DNA of 64,000 nucleotides from the NCBI RefSeq assembly GCF_900102745.1, contig NZ_FMZF01000006.1:93559-157558 (forward strand). The letters run 5' to 3'. The DNA comes from Geodermatophilus telluris (GTDB taxonomy: Bacteria; Actinomycetota; Actinomycetes; Mycobacteriales; Geodermatophilaceae). Shown here in pieces: positions 49,463 to 57,310 of this stretch (its first letter is position 1; the number at the start of each line of letters is the position of its first letter). The notes under the pieces were generated by a model that was not told the origin of the DNA, made no database searches, and was given only the letters and a program-made list of their open reading frames with translations. Position numbers and translations under genes: made by a program.

Positions 49463-52009
49463 TCAGCCCGCGGGGGTCAGGCCCAGGGCCCGCTCGAGCA
49501 GGCGGAACCGGTAGACCGCGCTCAGCACGGCGAACCAGAGCAGCAGCGCCGGCAGCACCGTGGCGAACACGGGGTCGGCGGCGTCGGTGAGCCCGAAGTA
49601 GTCGGTGAGCACGGGCACGAACAGCAGCCCGGTGAACGCCACCACCAGGCCGGCCACCAGCAGCGCCGGCCGCCGGTCGCCGTCGGGGGGAGTCCAGGAG
49701 GCGAAGAACCGGTTCGGCGGGCGCAGGAACAGGATGAGCAGGAACGCGGCGTAGGACACGAAGGTCGACAGGCCGGTCTGCGCGCCGATCGTCGCGGCGG
49801 CCTCGGCGAACCCGACGTCGGAGGAGGAGACGCCGGTGTAGCGCTCGAAGTCGGCCACCACCTGCTCGGGCGTGCGCGCCGTGCCCACGGCGTCGATGAG
49901 CGCCGTGTAGAGCGTGGCGTACACCCCGACCCCGGCCGCCGCGGTGACCACCATCGCCGGGACGACGAAGCGCCACAGCGAGGTGAGCAGGTGCGGGTCG
50001 GGCCGCTCCGGCCGCGCCCAGGTGGTGAGGAACAGCGTCGGGACGCCGACGGTGAGCAGCGTCAGCCCGACCTGCGCGGGGGAGTAGGGGAACCCCAGGC
50101 CGAGCATGGTGACCGCGACGATCACCAGCCCCTGGGTGCCCACCCGGGCGAGGAACACCTGCATCGAGGTGCCGATGCCGGTGATGATCCGGCGGCCCTC
50201 GTGCTGGGCGGGCAGCAGTGCGCCGATCGCGTCGTCGGTGAGCACGATGTCGGCCACGTCCCGGGTGACCGCGCTGCCGCTGCGCATCGCCACCCCGACC
50301 TGCGCCCGCTTGAGCGCCCGCGCGTCGTTGACGCCGTCGCCGATCATCGCGACGTAGCGGCCCTGGCGGCGCAGCGCGTCGACCAGCCGTTCCTTCTGCT
50401 CCGGCGCGACCCGGCCGAAGACGGCGGTGCGGGTGACCAGCGCGTCGAGCCCGGCGTCGTCCAGCGCGGCGAGCTCCGCGCCGGAGACCGGGTCGCCGGC
50501 GTCCATGCCCGCCTGCCGGGCGAGCGCGGCGACCGTGCGCGGGTCGTCGCCGGAGACCACCTTGAGGTCGACCCCGTCGGCGGCGAAGCGGGCCACCGTC
50601 TCGGGCACGCCGGGGCGCAGCTCGTCGGCCAGGACCACCAGCGCCAGCGGCTCGAGCGCGGGCAGCCGGGCCCGGCCGTCGCCGTCGCGCAGGGGGGCGG
50701 CGGGGTCGGCCGGGCGGGCGGCGACGAGCACCCGCAGGCCCCGCGAGGTGCGGGCGGCGACGGCGTCGGTGAGGTCCGCCCCGGGCGTCGCCGGTGCCAG
50801 GGAGTCGGGCGCACCGAGCACCAGCACGCCGTCGTCGGTGCGCACCGCGCTCCACCGCAGCGCCGAGGAGAACGGCACCTCCTCGCGCACCGGGAGCGCC
50901 GTCCCCGGGAGCGCGGCGGCCAGCGCGGCGGAGGTGAGGTTGGCCGCGGCGGTGCTGCGGGCCGCCGTCCCGACCAGCCGCTCCACCGCCTCCCGCGGCA
51001 GCCGGCCGACCGGCACCACCTCGGCGAGGGTGAGCCGCCCGGTGGTCAGCGTGCCGGTCTTGTCGGTGCACACCACGTCGACGTTGCTGATGGACTCCAC
51101 GGCGTTGACCTGCTGCACCAGCGCGCCGTCGCGGGCGCTGGCCGCGGCGCCGACGGTGTAGGCGAGCGCGACGAGGAAGAACAGCCCGTAGGGGACCAGG
51201 CCCGACAGCACCGCGGTGGTCTGCACCACGCGCTCCACCGACAGCCCCTCGAGGGCGGCCTGCAGCAGGATGGTGGCGCTCATCAGCCCGACGAGCACCA
51301 TGACCAGCCGGACGACGAAGTCGATCCGCCGCTGCAGCGGGGTGGCGTCGGTGCTCACCCGGCGGACGTCGGCGGTCAGCCGACTGGCGTAGCTGGCGCC
51401 CCCGACGTCGCGGGCCAGCTGCCAGCCCTCCCCGCCGGCGGCGAAGCTGCCCGACAGCAGGTCGTCGCCGGGCCGCTTGGGCTGCGCGTCGGACTCGCCG
51501 GTCAGCAGCGACTCGTCGGCCTCCACTGCGCCCTCCAGCAGCGGCCCGTCGACGACGACCTGGTCGCCGGGGCGCAGGTGCAGCACGTCGCCGCGCACCA
51601 CCTCGTGCGGCAGCACCTCCTCGTCGTGGCCGTCGCGCACCACCGTGACCCGGCCGCGGGAGAGCAGCTGCAGGCGGTCGAGCTTGCGCTTGGCGCGGAT
51701 CTCCTGGACGGCGCTGATGGCGGCGTTGACCAGGCCCAGGCCCACGCTGGTGACCGCGTCGCTGTAGCGGCCGAGGGCCAGGAGCGCAGCGCCGATGGTG
51801 AACAGGATCGTGTTGAAGGTGTTGAAGACGTTGGTGCGCAGGATCCGCGCGTAGCCGCGACCGGACGCTCGCGGCGCGGCGTTGCCCTCCCCGCGGCGGA
51901 GCCGGGCCTGCGCCTCCGCTCGGGTCAGGCCCCAGCTGCCGGCGGCGCGGTCGGTGGTACGGGTGGGCTGCACGGCGGCCACCCTGACAGGCGGCGCGGC
52001 GGCGGGCAC
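49463..52009 (-). CDS. Cation-translocating P-type ATPase
   Basis: An 848-residue membrane pump. The actuator motif LLTGESDAQ (170-173), phosphorylated Asp316 in VVCTDKTGTLT, and YVAMIGDGVNDARALKRAQ are intact, so it should hydrolyse ATP. The ion-site helix M4 reads SGLVPYGLFFLV instead of the PEGL of calcium/magnesium pumps, and no CPC heavy-metal motif is present, so the ion is uncertain. About ten spans are predicted. The GTG start at 52009 is the likeliest; a 29-bp palindrome lies 11 bases upstream. Confidence 0.9.
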   Translation of the reverse strand: MPAAAPPVRVAAVQPTRTTDRAAGSWGLTRAEAQARLRRGEGNAAPRASGRGYARILRTNVFNTFNTILFTIGAALLALGRYSDAVTSVGLGLVNAAISAVQEIRAKRKLDRLQLLSRGRVTVVRDGHDEEVLPHEVVRGDVLHLRPGDQVVVDGPLLEGAVEADESLLTGESDAQPKRPGDDLLSGSFAAGGEGWQLARDVGGASYASRLTADVRRVSTDATPLQRRIDFVVRLVMVLVGLMSATILLQAALEGLSVERVVQTTAVLSGLVPYGLFFLVALAYTVGAAASARDGALVQQVNAVESISNVDVVCTDKTGTLTTGRLTLAEVVPVGRLPREAVERLVGTAARSTAAANLTSAALAAALPGTALPVREEVPFSSALRWSAVRTDDGVLVLGAPDSLAPATPGADLTDAVAARTSRGLRVLVAARPADPAAPLRDGDGRARLPALEPLALVVLADELRPGVPETVARFAADGVDLKVVSGDDPRTVAALARQAGMDAGDPVSGAELAALDDAGLDALVTRTAVFGRVAPEQKERLVDALRRQGRYVAMIGDGVNDARALKRAQVGVAMRSGSAVTRDVADIVLTDDAIGALLPAQHEGRRIITGIGTSMQVFLARVGTQGLVIVAVTMLGLGFPYSPAQVGLTLLTVGVPTLFLTTWARPERPDPHLLTSLWRFVVPAMVVTAAAGVGVYATLYTALIDAVGTARTPEQVVADFERYTGVSSSDVGFAEAAATIGAQTGLSTFVSYAAFLLILFLRPPNRFFASWTPPDGDRRPALLVAGLVVAFTGLLFVPVLTDYFGLTDAADPVFATVLPALLLWFAVLSAVYRFRLLERALGLTPAG

Positions 52010-52019
52010 GGCGGCGGGC

Positions 52020-52048
52020 CGCGACGATCAGGTGACCTGATCGTCGCG
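52020..52048. promoter_or_regulatory. 29-bp palindrome upstream of the P-type ATPase
   Basis: Arms CGCGACGATCAGGT and ACCTGATCGTCGCG pair perfectly around a single G. Its place 11 bases before the start codon would suit an operator for the pump, or a terminator for the small gene upstream. Confidence 0.5.
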
Positions 52049-52103
52049 TGTCCTCCCTCACGGTGGGCGGTGGGGTCGGACGCGCTGCGGTGAGGTGGGA
52101 CGC

Positions 52104-52313
52104 TCAGTCGGGCGCGAGCCGGCGGCACTCGGGGCAGGGGTCGGCCGAGCCCAGCCCGCGGCGTCCGGCCCACGACCCCTGGACGACGGCGACCGGCGTC
52201 CCGCAGACGGCGACCCACGGCGGCGGCCCGTCGGCGGCATCCCGCGGGACGGCGTGCGCCCGGCTGCTCTCCTGGTCCCGGCCGGCCGCGTGGCCGCTCC
52301 CCGCGCTCGTCAC
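52104..52313 (-). CDS. Putative small protein with C-terminal cysteines
   Basis: A 69-codon frame beginning with GTG. The first half is low complexity, but the second (WVAVCGTPVAVVQGSWAGRR, then DPCPECRRLAPD) has the spaced cysteines of a small zinc ribbon. Third-position GC fits coding sequence. It lies between the P-type ATPase and the alpha/beta hydrolase in a 362-base interval otherwise without genes. The shared 16-base motif at 52342 is 29 bases upstream. Could be spurious. Confidence 0.45.
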   Translation of the reverse strand: MTSAGSGHAAGRDQESSRAHAVPRDAADGPPPWVAVCGTPVAVVQGSWAGRRGLGSADPCPECRRLAPD

Positions 52314-52341
52314 CGGCCCAGTGTCCCGGACGCCCGTCCCT

Positions 52342-52357
52342 GACCGTTATCTCCAAC
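52342..52357. promoter_or_regulatory. Shared motif GACCGTTATCTCCAAC, copy 2
   Basis: Differs from the copy at 46948-46963 in one base. It lies between the small minus-strand ORF (start 52313) and the alpha/beta hydrolase (start 52411). Both copies sit 30-40 bases before a minus-strand start codon. Confidence 0.35.
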
Positions 52358-52410
52358 TGGTCACCGCAATCCGGACGACAGCAGCCGGTGACGCCGGTCA
52401 GGCTGGCGCG

Positions 52411-53283
52411 GTGACGACGGAGCACCGGGTGACCGTGGCCGGGGGCGTGCAGCTGTGGGCCGAGGAGCGCGGGGACCCGGCCGCCCCGCCGCTGCTGCTG
52501 GTCATGGGCGCCAACGCCAGCGGCGTGCTGTGGCCCGAGGAGCTGGTCGACCTGCTGGCCGCGCGGCACTCGGTGGTCCGCTACGACCACCGCGACACCG
52601 GCCGCAGCTCCGCCGTCCTCGACCGCGCGCCCTACGCCGTCGCCGACCTCGCGCGCGACGCCCTGGCCGTCCTCGACGCGCTGGGGATCGCGCGGGCGCA
52701 CGTCGTGGGCATGTCGATGGGCGGGACGCTCGTCCAGCTGCTGCTGCTCGACGCGCCGGAGCGGCTGCGCAGCGCCACCCTGCTCTGCACCTCCGCCCTC
52801 GGCGCCGGGCTGGCCGACGTCGCGGGCACGAGCGGGCTCCCCGGTCCCGCGCCCGCGCTGCTCGAGTACTGGCAGACCATGGGCGGCGACCGCGACCGGG
52901 CGGCCGAGCTGGACTGGCGGGTGGAGCACTGGCGGCTCCTGGGCGGCGGGGTGCTGCCCTTCGACGCCGCCTGGTTCCGCGCGCTGGAGGAGCGGGCGAT
53001 GGACCACGCCGGCAGCGTCCGCGGGCCGGTGGCGCACGCGCTGGCCGACCAGGCCGGCCTCGACCGCGGCGCGGAGCTCGCCGCCGTCCGGGTGCCCACC
53101 CTCGTGGTCGACGCGCCGGCCGACCCCGTGAACCCGCCGCCGCACGCCGCCCACCTCGCCGCCGTGGTCGGCGGCGCGCGGCTGGTCCGGGTGCCCGGCA
53201 TGGGGCACGCGCTGCCGCCCCCGGTGCACGCACCGCTGGCCGCGGCGGTCTCGGCGCACACCGCCGCCGCCGACGCCGGCTGA
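52411..53283 (+). CDS. Alpha/beta hydrolase
   Basis: A 290-residue hydrolase. The oxyanion region is LLLVMGANASGVLWPEELVD, the nucleophile elbow VVGMSMGGTLVQLL, the acid falls in VVDAPADPVN and the histidine in RVPGMGHALPPP, so the triad is complete. It resembles the aclacinomycin methylesterase/RdmC-like and DhaA-like group, without clues to substrate. The GTG at 52411 has no clear ribosome site; an open frame further upstream is non-coding in character. Confidence 0.85.
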   Translation: MTTEHRVTVAGGVQLWAEERGDPAAPPLLLVMGANASGVLWPEELVDLLAARHSVVRYDHRDTGRSSAVLDRAPYAVADLARDALAVLDALGIARAHVVGMSMGGTLVQLLLLDAPERLRSATLLCTSALGAGLADVAGTSGLPGPAPALLEYWQTMGGDRDRAAELDWRVEHWRLLGGGVLPFDAAWFRALEERAMDHAGSVRGPVAHALADQAGLDRGAELAAVRVPTLVVDAPADPVNPPPHAAHLAAVVGGARLVRVPGMGHALPPPVHAPLAAAVSAHTAAADAG

Positions 53284-53373
53284 CCGCCACCCCACCGCCC
53301 CCCGGGGCGACCTCCCGCGGGCGTCGTGCGCCGCCGCTCTCCGGAACCGGCCCGACCGGGCCATGCTGTCGCC

Positions 53374-54246
53374 GTGACCGCCCCCGTGACGCCGCTGCCG
53401 TGGTTCCCGGCAGCCGAGGCGCCCGGCGGCGGGCGGTCCCCGGCCCCCCGCGGCGCCGTCGACCGGCTCGTCCTCGACCCCGCCGCCGTCTCGCTGGCCG
53501 GGCCCCGCGGGCAGGACCAGGACGCCGGCCTCGCCGGGCCGGCGCTGCTCGTCGTCGCCGACGGCGTGGGCGGCGGCAACGGCGGCGCGCAGGCCGCCCG
53601 GGTGGCGGTCACCGAGGTCGCCCGCCGGGCCGCCGCCGCGCGGGAGTCGGGCGAGGACGACGCCCCCGACGCGGGCCTGGCCGCCGCGCTCGCCGCTGCC
53701 GACGCCGCCGTCCGGTCGGCCGCCGCCGGTGACCCCGCGCTGGCCGGGATGGCGACCACCTGCACCGCCGCGGTGCTCACCCGCGACGGGCGGGTCGTGG
53801 TGGCCCACGTCGGCGACAGCCGCGCGCACCTGCTGCGCGGCGGCGTGCTCACCCGGCTGACCACCGACCACACGCTGGTGCAGGCCCTCGTCGCCTCCGG
53901 CGAGCTGAGCCCCGAGGAGGCCGCGACCTCCTCGATGCGCTCGGTGCTGCTGCGCGCGCTGGGCGGGTCGGCCGACCCCGGCCCGGCGGACCTCGTCGCC
54001 GTCCGGCCCGAGCCGGGCGACCGGCTGCTGGTCTGCTCCGACGGGCTCTCCGGCGTGGTCCCGGCCGCGACCCTGCAGCGGGTGCTCACCGCCGAGCGGC
54101 GCCCCGCGGCCGCCGCCTCCCGACTCGTGCTGGCCGCGCTGGCGGCCGGCACCCGCGACGACGTCACGGTGGTCGTCGGGGACGTCGCCCCGGCCGGCTG
54201 GGCCGGCAGCACCGCGACGGTCGCGGTGGGCGCCCTCGCCGGCTGA
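53374..54246 (+). CDS. PP2C-family serine/threonine phosphatase
   Basis: A 290-residue metal-dependent phosphatase. RGQDQDAGLAGPALLVVADGVGGGNGG supplies the DG metal motif, VAHVGDSRAHLLRGGVLTRL the second, RLLVCSDGLSGVV the third, and TRDDVTVVVGDV the last aspartate. The first, usually NED, is QDQ-like, a mild deviation. No membrane span is seen, so it is a soluble counterpart of Stp/PstP. It lies 90 bases after the alpha/beta hydrolase on the same strand and is followed by a hairpin. Confidence 0.9.
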   Translation: MTAPVTPLPWFPAAEAPGGGRSPAPRGAVDRLVLDPAAVSLAGPRGQDQDAGLAGPALLVVADGVGGGNGGAQAARVAVTEVARRAAAARESGEDDAPDAGLAAALAAADAAVRSAAAGDPALAGMATTCTAAVLTRDGRVVVAHVGDSRAHLLRGGVLTRLTTDHTLVQALVASGELSPEEAATSSMRSVLLRALGGSADPGPADLVAVRPEPGDRLLVCSDGLSGVVPAATLQRVLTAERRPAAAASRLVLAALAAGTRDDVTVVVGDVAPAGWAGSTATVAVGALAG

Positions 54247-54247
54247 G

Positions 54248-54300
54248 CCGGGCGGAGCCAGACCGCGTGGGCGGGGGGCTTGCCCGGCGGCTCCGCCCGG
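54248..54300. terminator. Terminator-like hairpin after the PP2C gene
   Basis: CCGGGCGGAGCC (54248-54259) pairs perfectly with GGCTCCGCCCGG (54289-54300). It starts at the PP2C stop and precedes the EF-G2 leader region. Confidence 0.7.
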
Positions 54301-54396
54301 GGGCAGGGTGTGACGCGAGACACATCCCGTGACGACCCGGGAGGCCGCGGTGCCCGACCCAGCAGTCGACAGGACCGATCCCGACAGCGAGGCACC

Positions 54397-54432
54397 CGGC
54401 CGCCCGGCCGGGGACGACCGGCCGGGCGGCCG
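54397..54432 (+). promoter_or_regulatory. Strong hairpin directly before the EF-G2 start codon
   Basis: CGGCCGCCCGGCCGG (54397-54411) pairs perfectly with 54418-54432, closing a 6-base loop. It ends 2 bases before the GTG at 54435, where a ribosome site would be expected and none is seen. A 37-codon frame (GTG 54329 to TAG 54442) runs through it and overlaps the EF-G2 start by 8 bases. Confidence 0.5.
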
Positions 54433-54434
54433 CC

Positions 54435-56504
54435 GTGGGTAGGGACGTCGTCCCGGCGCCGGCTCCCCGCGAGCCCGCCCGGGTGCGCAACGTGGCGCTC
54501 GTCGGGCACGCCGCGGCCGGCAAGACCACCCTCGCCGAGGCGCTGCTCGTGGCCACCGGGGCGCTGCCGCGCGCCGGGCGGGTCGAGGACGGCACCACCT
54601 GCCTCGACAGCGACGACGTCGAGGTCCGCCAGCAGCGCTCGGTGACCCTCGGGGTGGCCACCGTCGAGCACGAGGGCACCCGGATCACGCTGCTGGACAC
54701 CCCGGGCAGCCCGGACTTCGTCGGTGAGCTGCGGGCCGGGTTGCGGGCCGCCGATGCCGCCCTCTTCGTCGTCTCGGCCGTCGGCGGGGTGGACGCCTCC
54801 ACCGTGGCGCTGTGGGAGGAGTGCGCGGCGGTCGGCATGCCCCGGGCCGTCGTCGTCACCCAGCTCGACCGGGCCCGCGCCGACGCCGAGGAGACCGTCC
54901 GGCTGTGCCAGACCGCGCTGGGCGCCGGCGTCTACCCGGTGCACCTGGTCGACCGGGGGCCCGACGGCGCCGTCCGGGACGTGGTCAACCTGCTGCAGCC
55001 CGGCGCCCAGGCCCCCGACGCCGACCGGCTCCGCAGCGAGCTCATCGAGGGGATCATCGGCGAGAGCGAGGACGAGGCGCTCATGGAGCGCTACCTCGCC
55101 GGCGACGAGCTCGTGCAGGGCGACCTGATGAGCGACCTGGGGACCGCGGTCGCCCGCGGGCACTTCCACCCCGTGCTCTGCGCGGCCCCGCTGCAGGGCA
55201 TCGGCCTCGACGCGCTGCTCTACCTGGTCGTCCACGGCTTCCCCTGCCCGACCGAGCACGGCTGCCCGCCGGTCACCCGCCCCGACGGGTCACCGGCACC
55301 GGCCCTGTCGTGCGACCCCGACGGCCCGCTGGTGGCCGAGGTGGTCAAGACGACGACCGACCCCTACCTGGGGCGGGTGTCGCTGCTGCGGGTGTTCTCC
55401 GGCACGCTCACCCCCGACACGCCGGTGCACGTCTCCGGGCACGGCGGCGCCGAGCGCGGCCACCCCGACCACGACGCCGACGAGCGGATCGGCGCGATCT
55501 CCTCCCCGCTGGGCGCGGCGCTGCGGCCGGTGGCGTCCTGCCCGGCCGGCGACGTGTGCGCGGTCGCCCGGCTGACCTCCGCCGAGACCGGCGACACGCT
55601 GTCCTCGCCCGGCGACCCGCGGCTGGTACCGCCGTGGGAGCTGCCGGTGCCCCAGCACCCGGTCGCCGTCGAGGCCGCCTCCCGCGGCGACGAGGACCGG
55701 CTGGGTCCCGCCCTCGCCCGGCTGGCCGCCGAGGACCCCACCCTGCGCGTCGAGCGCTCCCGCGACACCGGCCAGCTGCTGCTGTGGTGCGTCGGGGAGG
55801 CCCACGGCGAGGTGCTGCTCGAGCGGCTGCGCTCCCGGCACGGGGTGGCGGTGACGACGGTGCCGGTGCGGGTGCCGATGGTGGAGACGCTCGCCGGGCC
55901 GGCGAAGGCCACCGGCCGGCTGGTCAAGCAGTCCGGCGGGCACGGGCAGTACGCCGTCGTGGTGGTGGAGGCCGAGCCCGGGGAGCCGGGGTCGGGCATC
56001 ACCTTCGCGCAGCGCGTCGTCGGCGGGGCGGTGCCCTCCCAGTACCACGGCAGCGTGGAGAAGGGGGTGCGCGCCCAGGCGGCGAAGGGCGTGCACGACG
56101 ACCGGCCGCTGGTCGACGTCCGCTTCGTGCTCGTCGACGGCAAGGCGCACTCGGTCGACTCCTCCGACGCGGCCTTCCAGTCCGCCGGGGCGCTGGCCGT
56201 CCGCGAGCTCGCGGCCGCCGCCGGCACCAAGGTGCTCGAGCCGTGGTGCGAGGTGCAGGTGGTGGTGCCCGGCGAGCACGTGGGCGCGGTGATGAGCGAC
56301 CTGTCCTCGCGGCGCGCCCGGGTGACCGGCAGCGACGCCGACCCCGCGCGCGACCGGACCACCGTGCGCGCCGAGGTGCCCGAGCTGGAGCTGCTCGGCT
56401 ACGCCGGGGCGCTGCGCTCGGTCAGCCACGGCACCGGGTCGTTCACCCGCCGCCCGCTGGGCCACGAGCCGGCGCCGGCGTCGCTGGTCGCCGTCCCGGT
56501 GTAG
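54435..56504 (+). CDS. fusA2: Elongation factor G-like protein (EF-G2)
   Basis: A 689-residue translational-GTPase homologue. The P-loop is VGHAAAGKTT (24-32), and LLDTPGSPDFVGELRAG is G3. The G4 motif, normally NKxD, reads TQLDRAR, so guanine specificity may be reduced. C-terminal domains IV and V are present (GGHGQYAVVVVEAEPG, ALAVRELAAAAGTKVLEPW). Mycobacterial EF-G2 is known to be dispensable and to lack ribosome-stimulated GTPase activity. This gene is probably the same paralogue, not the housekeeping fusA. A long hairpin sits against its start. Confidence 0.88.
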   Translation: MGRDVVPAPAPREPARVRNVALVGHAAAGKTTLAEALLVATGALPRAGRVEDGTTCLDSDDVEVRQQRSVTLGVATVEHEGTRITLLDTPGSPDFVGELRAGLRAADAALFVVSAVGGVDASTVALWEECAAVGMPRAVVVTQLDRARADAEETVRLCQTALGAGVYPVHLVDRGPDGAVRDVVNLLQPGAQAPDADRLRSELIEGIIGESEDEALMERYLAGDELVQGDLMSDLGTAVARGHFHPVLCAAPLQGIGLDALLYLVVHGFPCPTEHGCPPVTRPDGSPAPALSCDPDGPLVAEVVKTTTDPYLGRVSLLRVFSGTLTPDTPVHVSGHGGAERGHPDHDADERIGAISSPLGAALRPVASCPAGDVCAVARLTSAETGDTLSSPGDPRLVPPWELPVPQHPVAVEAASRGDEDRLGPALARLAAEDPTLRVERSRDTGQLLLWCVGEAHGEVLLERLRSRHGVAVTTVPVRVPMVETLAGPAKATGRLVKQSGGHGQYAVVVVEAEPGEPGSGITFAQRVVGGAVPSQYHGSVEKGVRAQAAKGVHDDRPLVDVRFVLVDGKAHSVDSSDAAFQSAGALAVRELAAAAGTKVLEPWCEVQVVVPGEHVGAVMSDLSSRRARVTGSDADPARDRTTVRAEVPELELLGYAGALRSVSHGTGSFTRRPLGHEPAPASLVAVPV

Positions 56505-56552
56505 CGGCCGGTCGGGCCCAGCGGTCGGCCCCGCTGCAGATCCCCGGAGCGG

Positions 56553-56601
56553 CCCCGTCCGGAGGCTCGCCACGAGCTCGCGAGTGGTGAGGGGGACGGG
56601 G
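56553..56601. terminator. Terminator-like hairpin after EF-G2
   Basis: CCCCGTCC (56553-56560) pairs with GGACGGGG (56594-56601), enclosing a second stem, CTCGCCAC with GTGGTGAG (one wobble). A TAGCCT resembling a -10 follows at 56611-56616 before pgsA2. Confidence 0.7.
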
Positions 56602-56647
56602 TCGGTGAACTAGCCTCGGGCACGGTGTGCAGCGGGGTGGAGGAGCA

Positions 56648-57310
56648 GTGACGTCGTCGCAGGGGCCGTCGGCCACGGGGCCGGGGCCCGTCGTCGACCG
56701 CAACGCGCTGCCCGACCGCGTCTGGACGGTGCCCAACGCGCTGTCGGTGCTGCGGCTGCTCGGCGTCCCGCTGTTCCTGTGGCTGCTGCTGGGCCCGCGG
56801 GCCGACGGCTGGGCCGTGGTCGTCCTCATGGTCGCGGGGGTCACCGACTACGCCGACGGCAAGCTCGCCCGCGTGCTCGGGCAGTCCAGCCGGCTGGGCG
56901 CGCTGCTCGACCCCGCCGCCGACCGCCTCTACATCGTCTCGACGCTGATCGCCTTCGTGCTCCGCGACGTGGTGCCGCTGTGGTTCGTGGCGCTGCTGGT
57001 GGGCCGCGAGCTCGTGCTCGGGGTGGCGCTGCTGCTGCTGCGCCGCCACGGCTACCCGCCGCTGCAGGTGCACTACCTGGGCAAGGCGGCCACCTTCATC
57101 CTGCTCTACGCCTTCCCGCTGCTGCTGCTGGCCGACGGCGGCGGCGCGCTGGTCGCCGTCCTCACCCCGGTCGCCCGGGCGCTGACCATCTGGGGCGGCG
57201 CGCTCTACCTGCTCGCCGGCGTGCTCTACGTCGTCCAGGTGCTCGGCCTGCTGCGCGCCGAGCGGGCGGTCCCCGTCGGGGCGGGCGCGGCGCCCCGTCC
57301 GGCGCCGTGA
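56648..57310 (+). CDS. CDP-alcohol phosphatidyltransferase (PgsA2-like)
   Basis: A 220-residue membrane enzyme with about five to six spans. The CDP-alcohol motif is intact: TDYADGKLARVLG followed by SRLGALLDPAADR (D-x2-DG-x2-AR-x8-G-x3-D-x3-D). It makes a phospholipid such as phosphatidylglycerol phosphate or cardiolipin. The GTG has a ggaggag ribosome site. Its place before DUF881-sbp-DUF881-gcvH matches Rv1822 (pgsA2) in mycobacteria. Its stop overlaps the next GTG by 4 bases. Confidence 0.9.
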   Translation: MTSSQGPSATGPGPVVDRNALPDRVWTVPNALSVLRLLGVPLFLWLLLGPRADGWAVVVLMVAGVTDYADGKLARVLGQSSRLGALLDPAADRLYIVSTLIAFVLRDVVPLWFVALLVGRELVLGVALLLLRRHGYPPLQVHYLGKAATFILLYAFPLLLLADGGGALVAVLTPVARALTIWGGALYLLAGVLYVVQVLGLLRAERAVPVGAGAAPRPAP

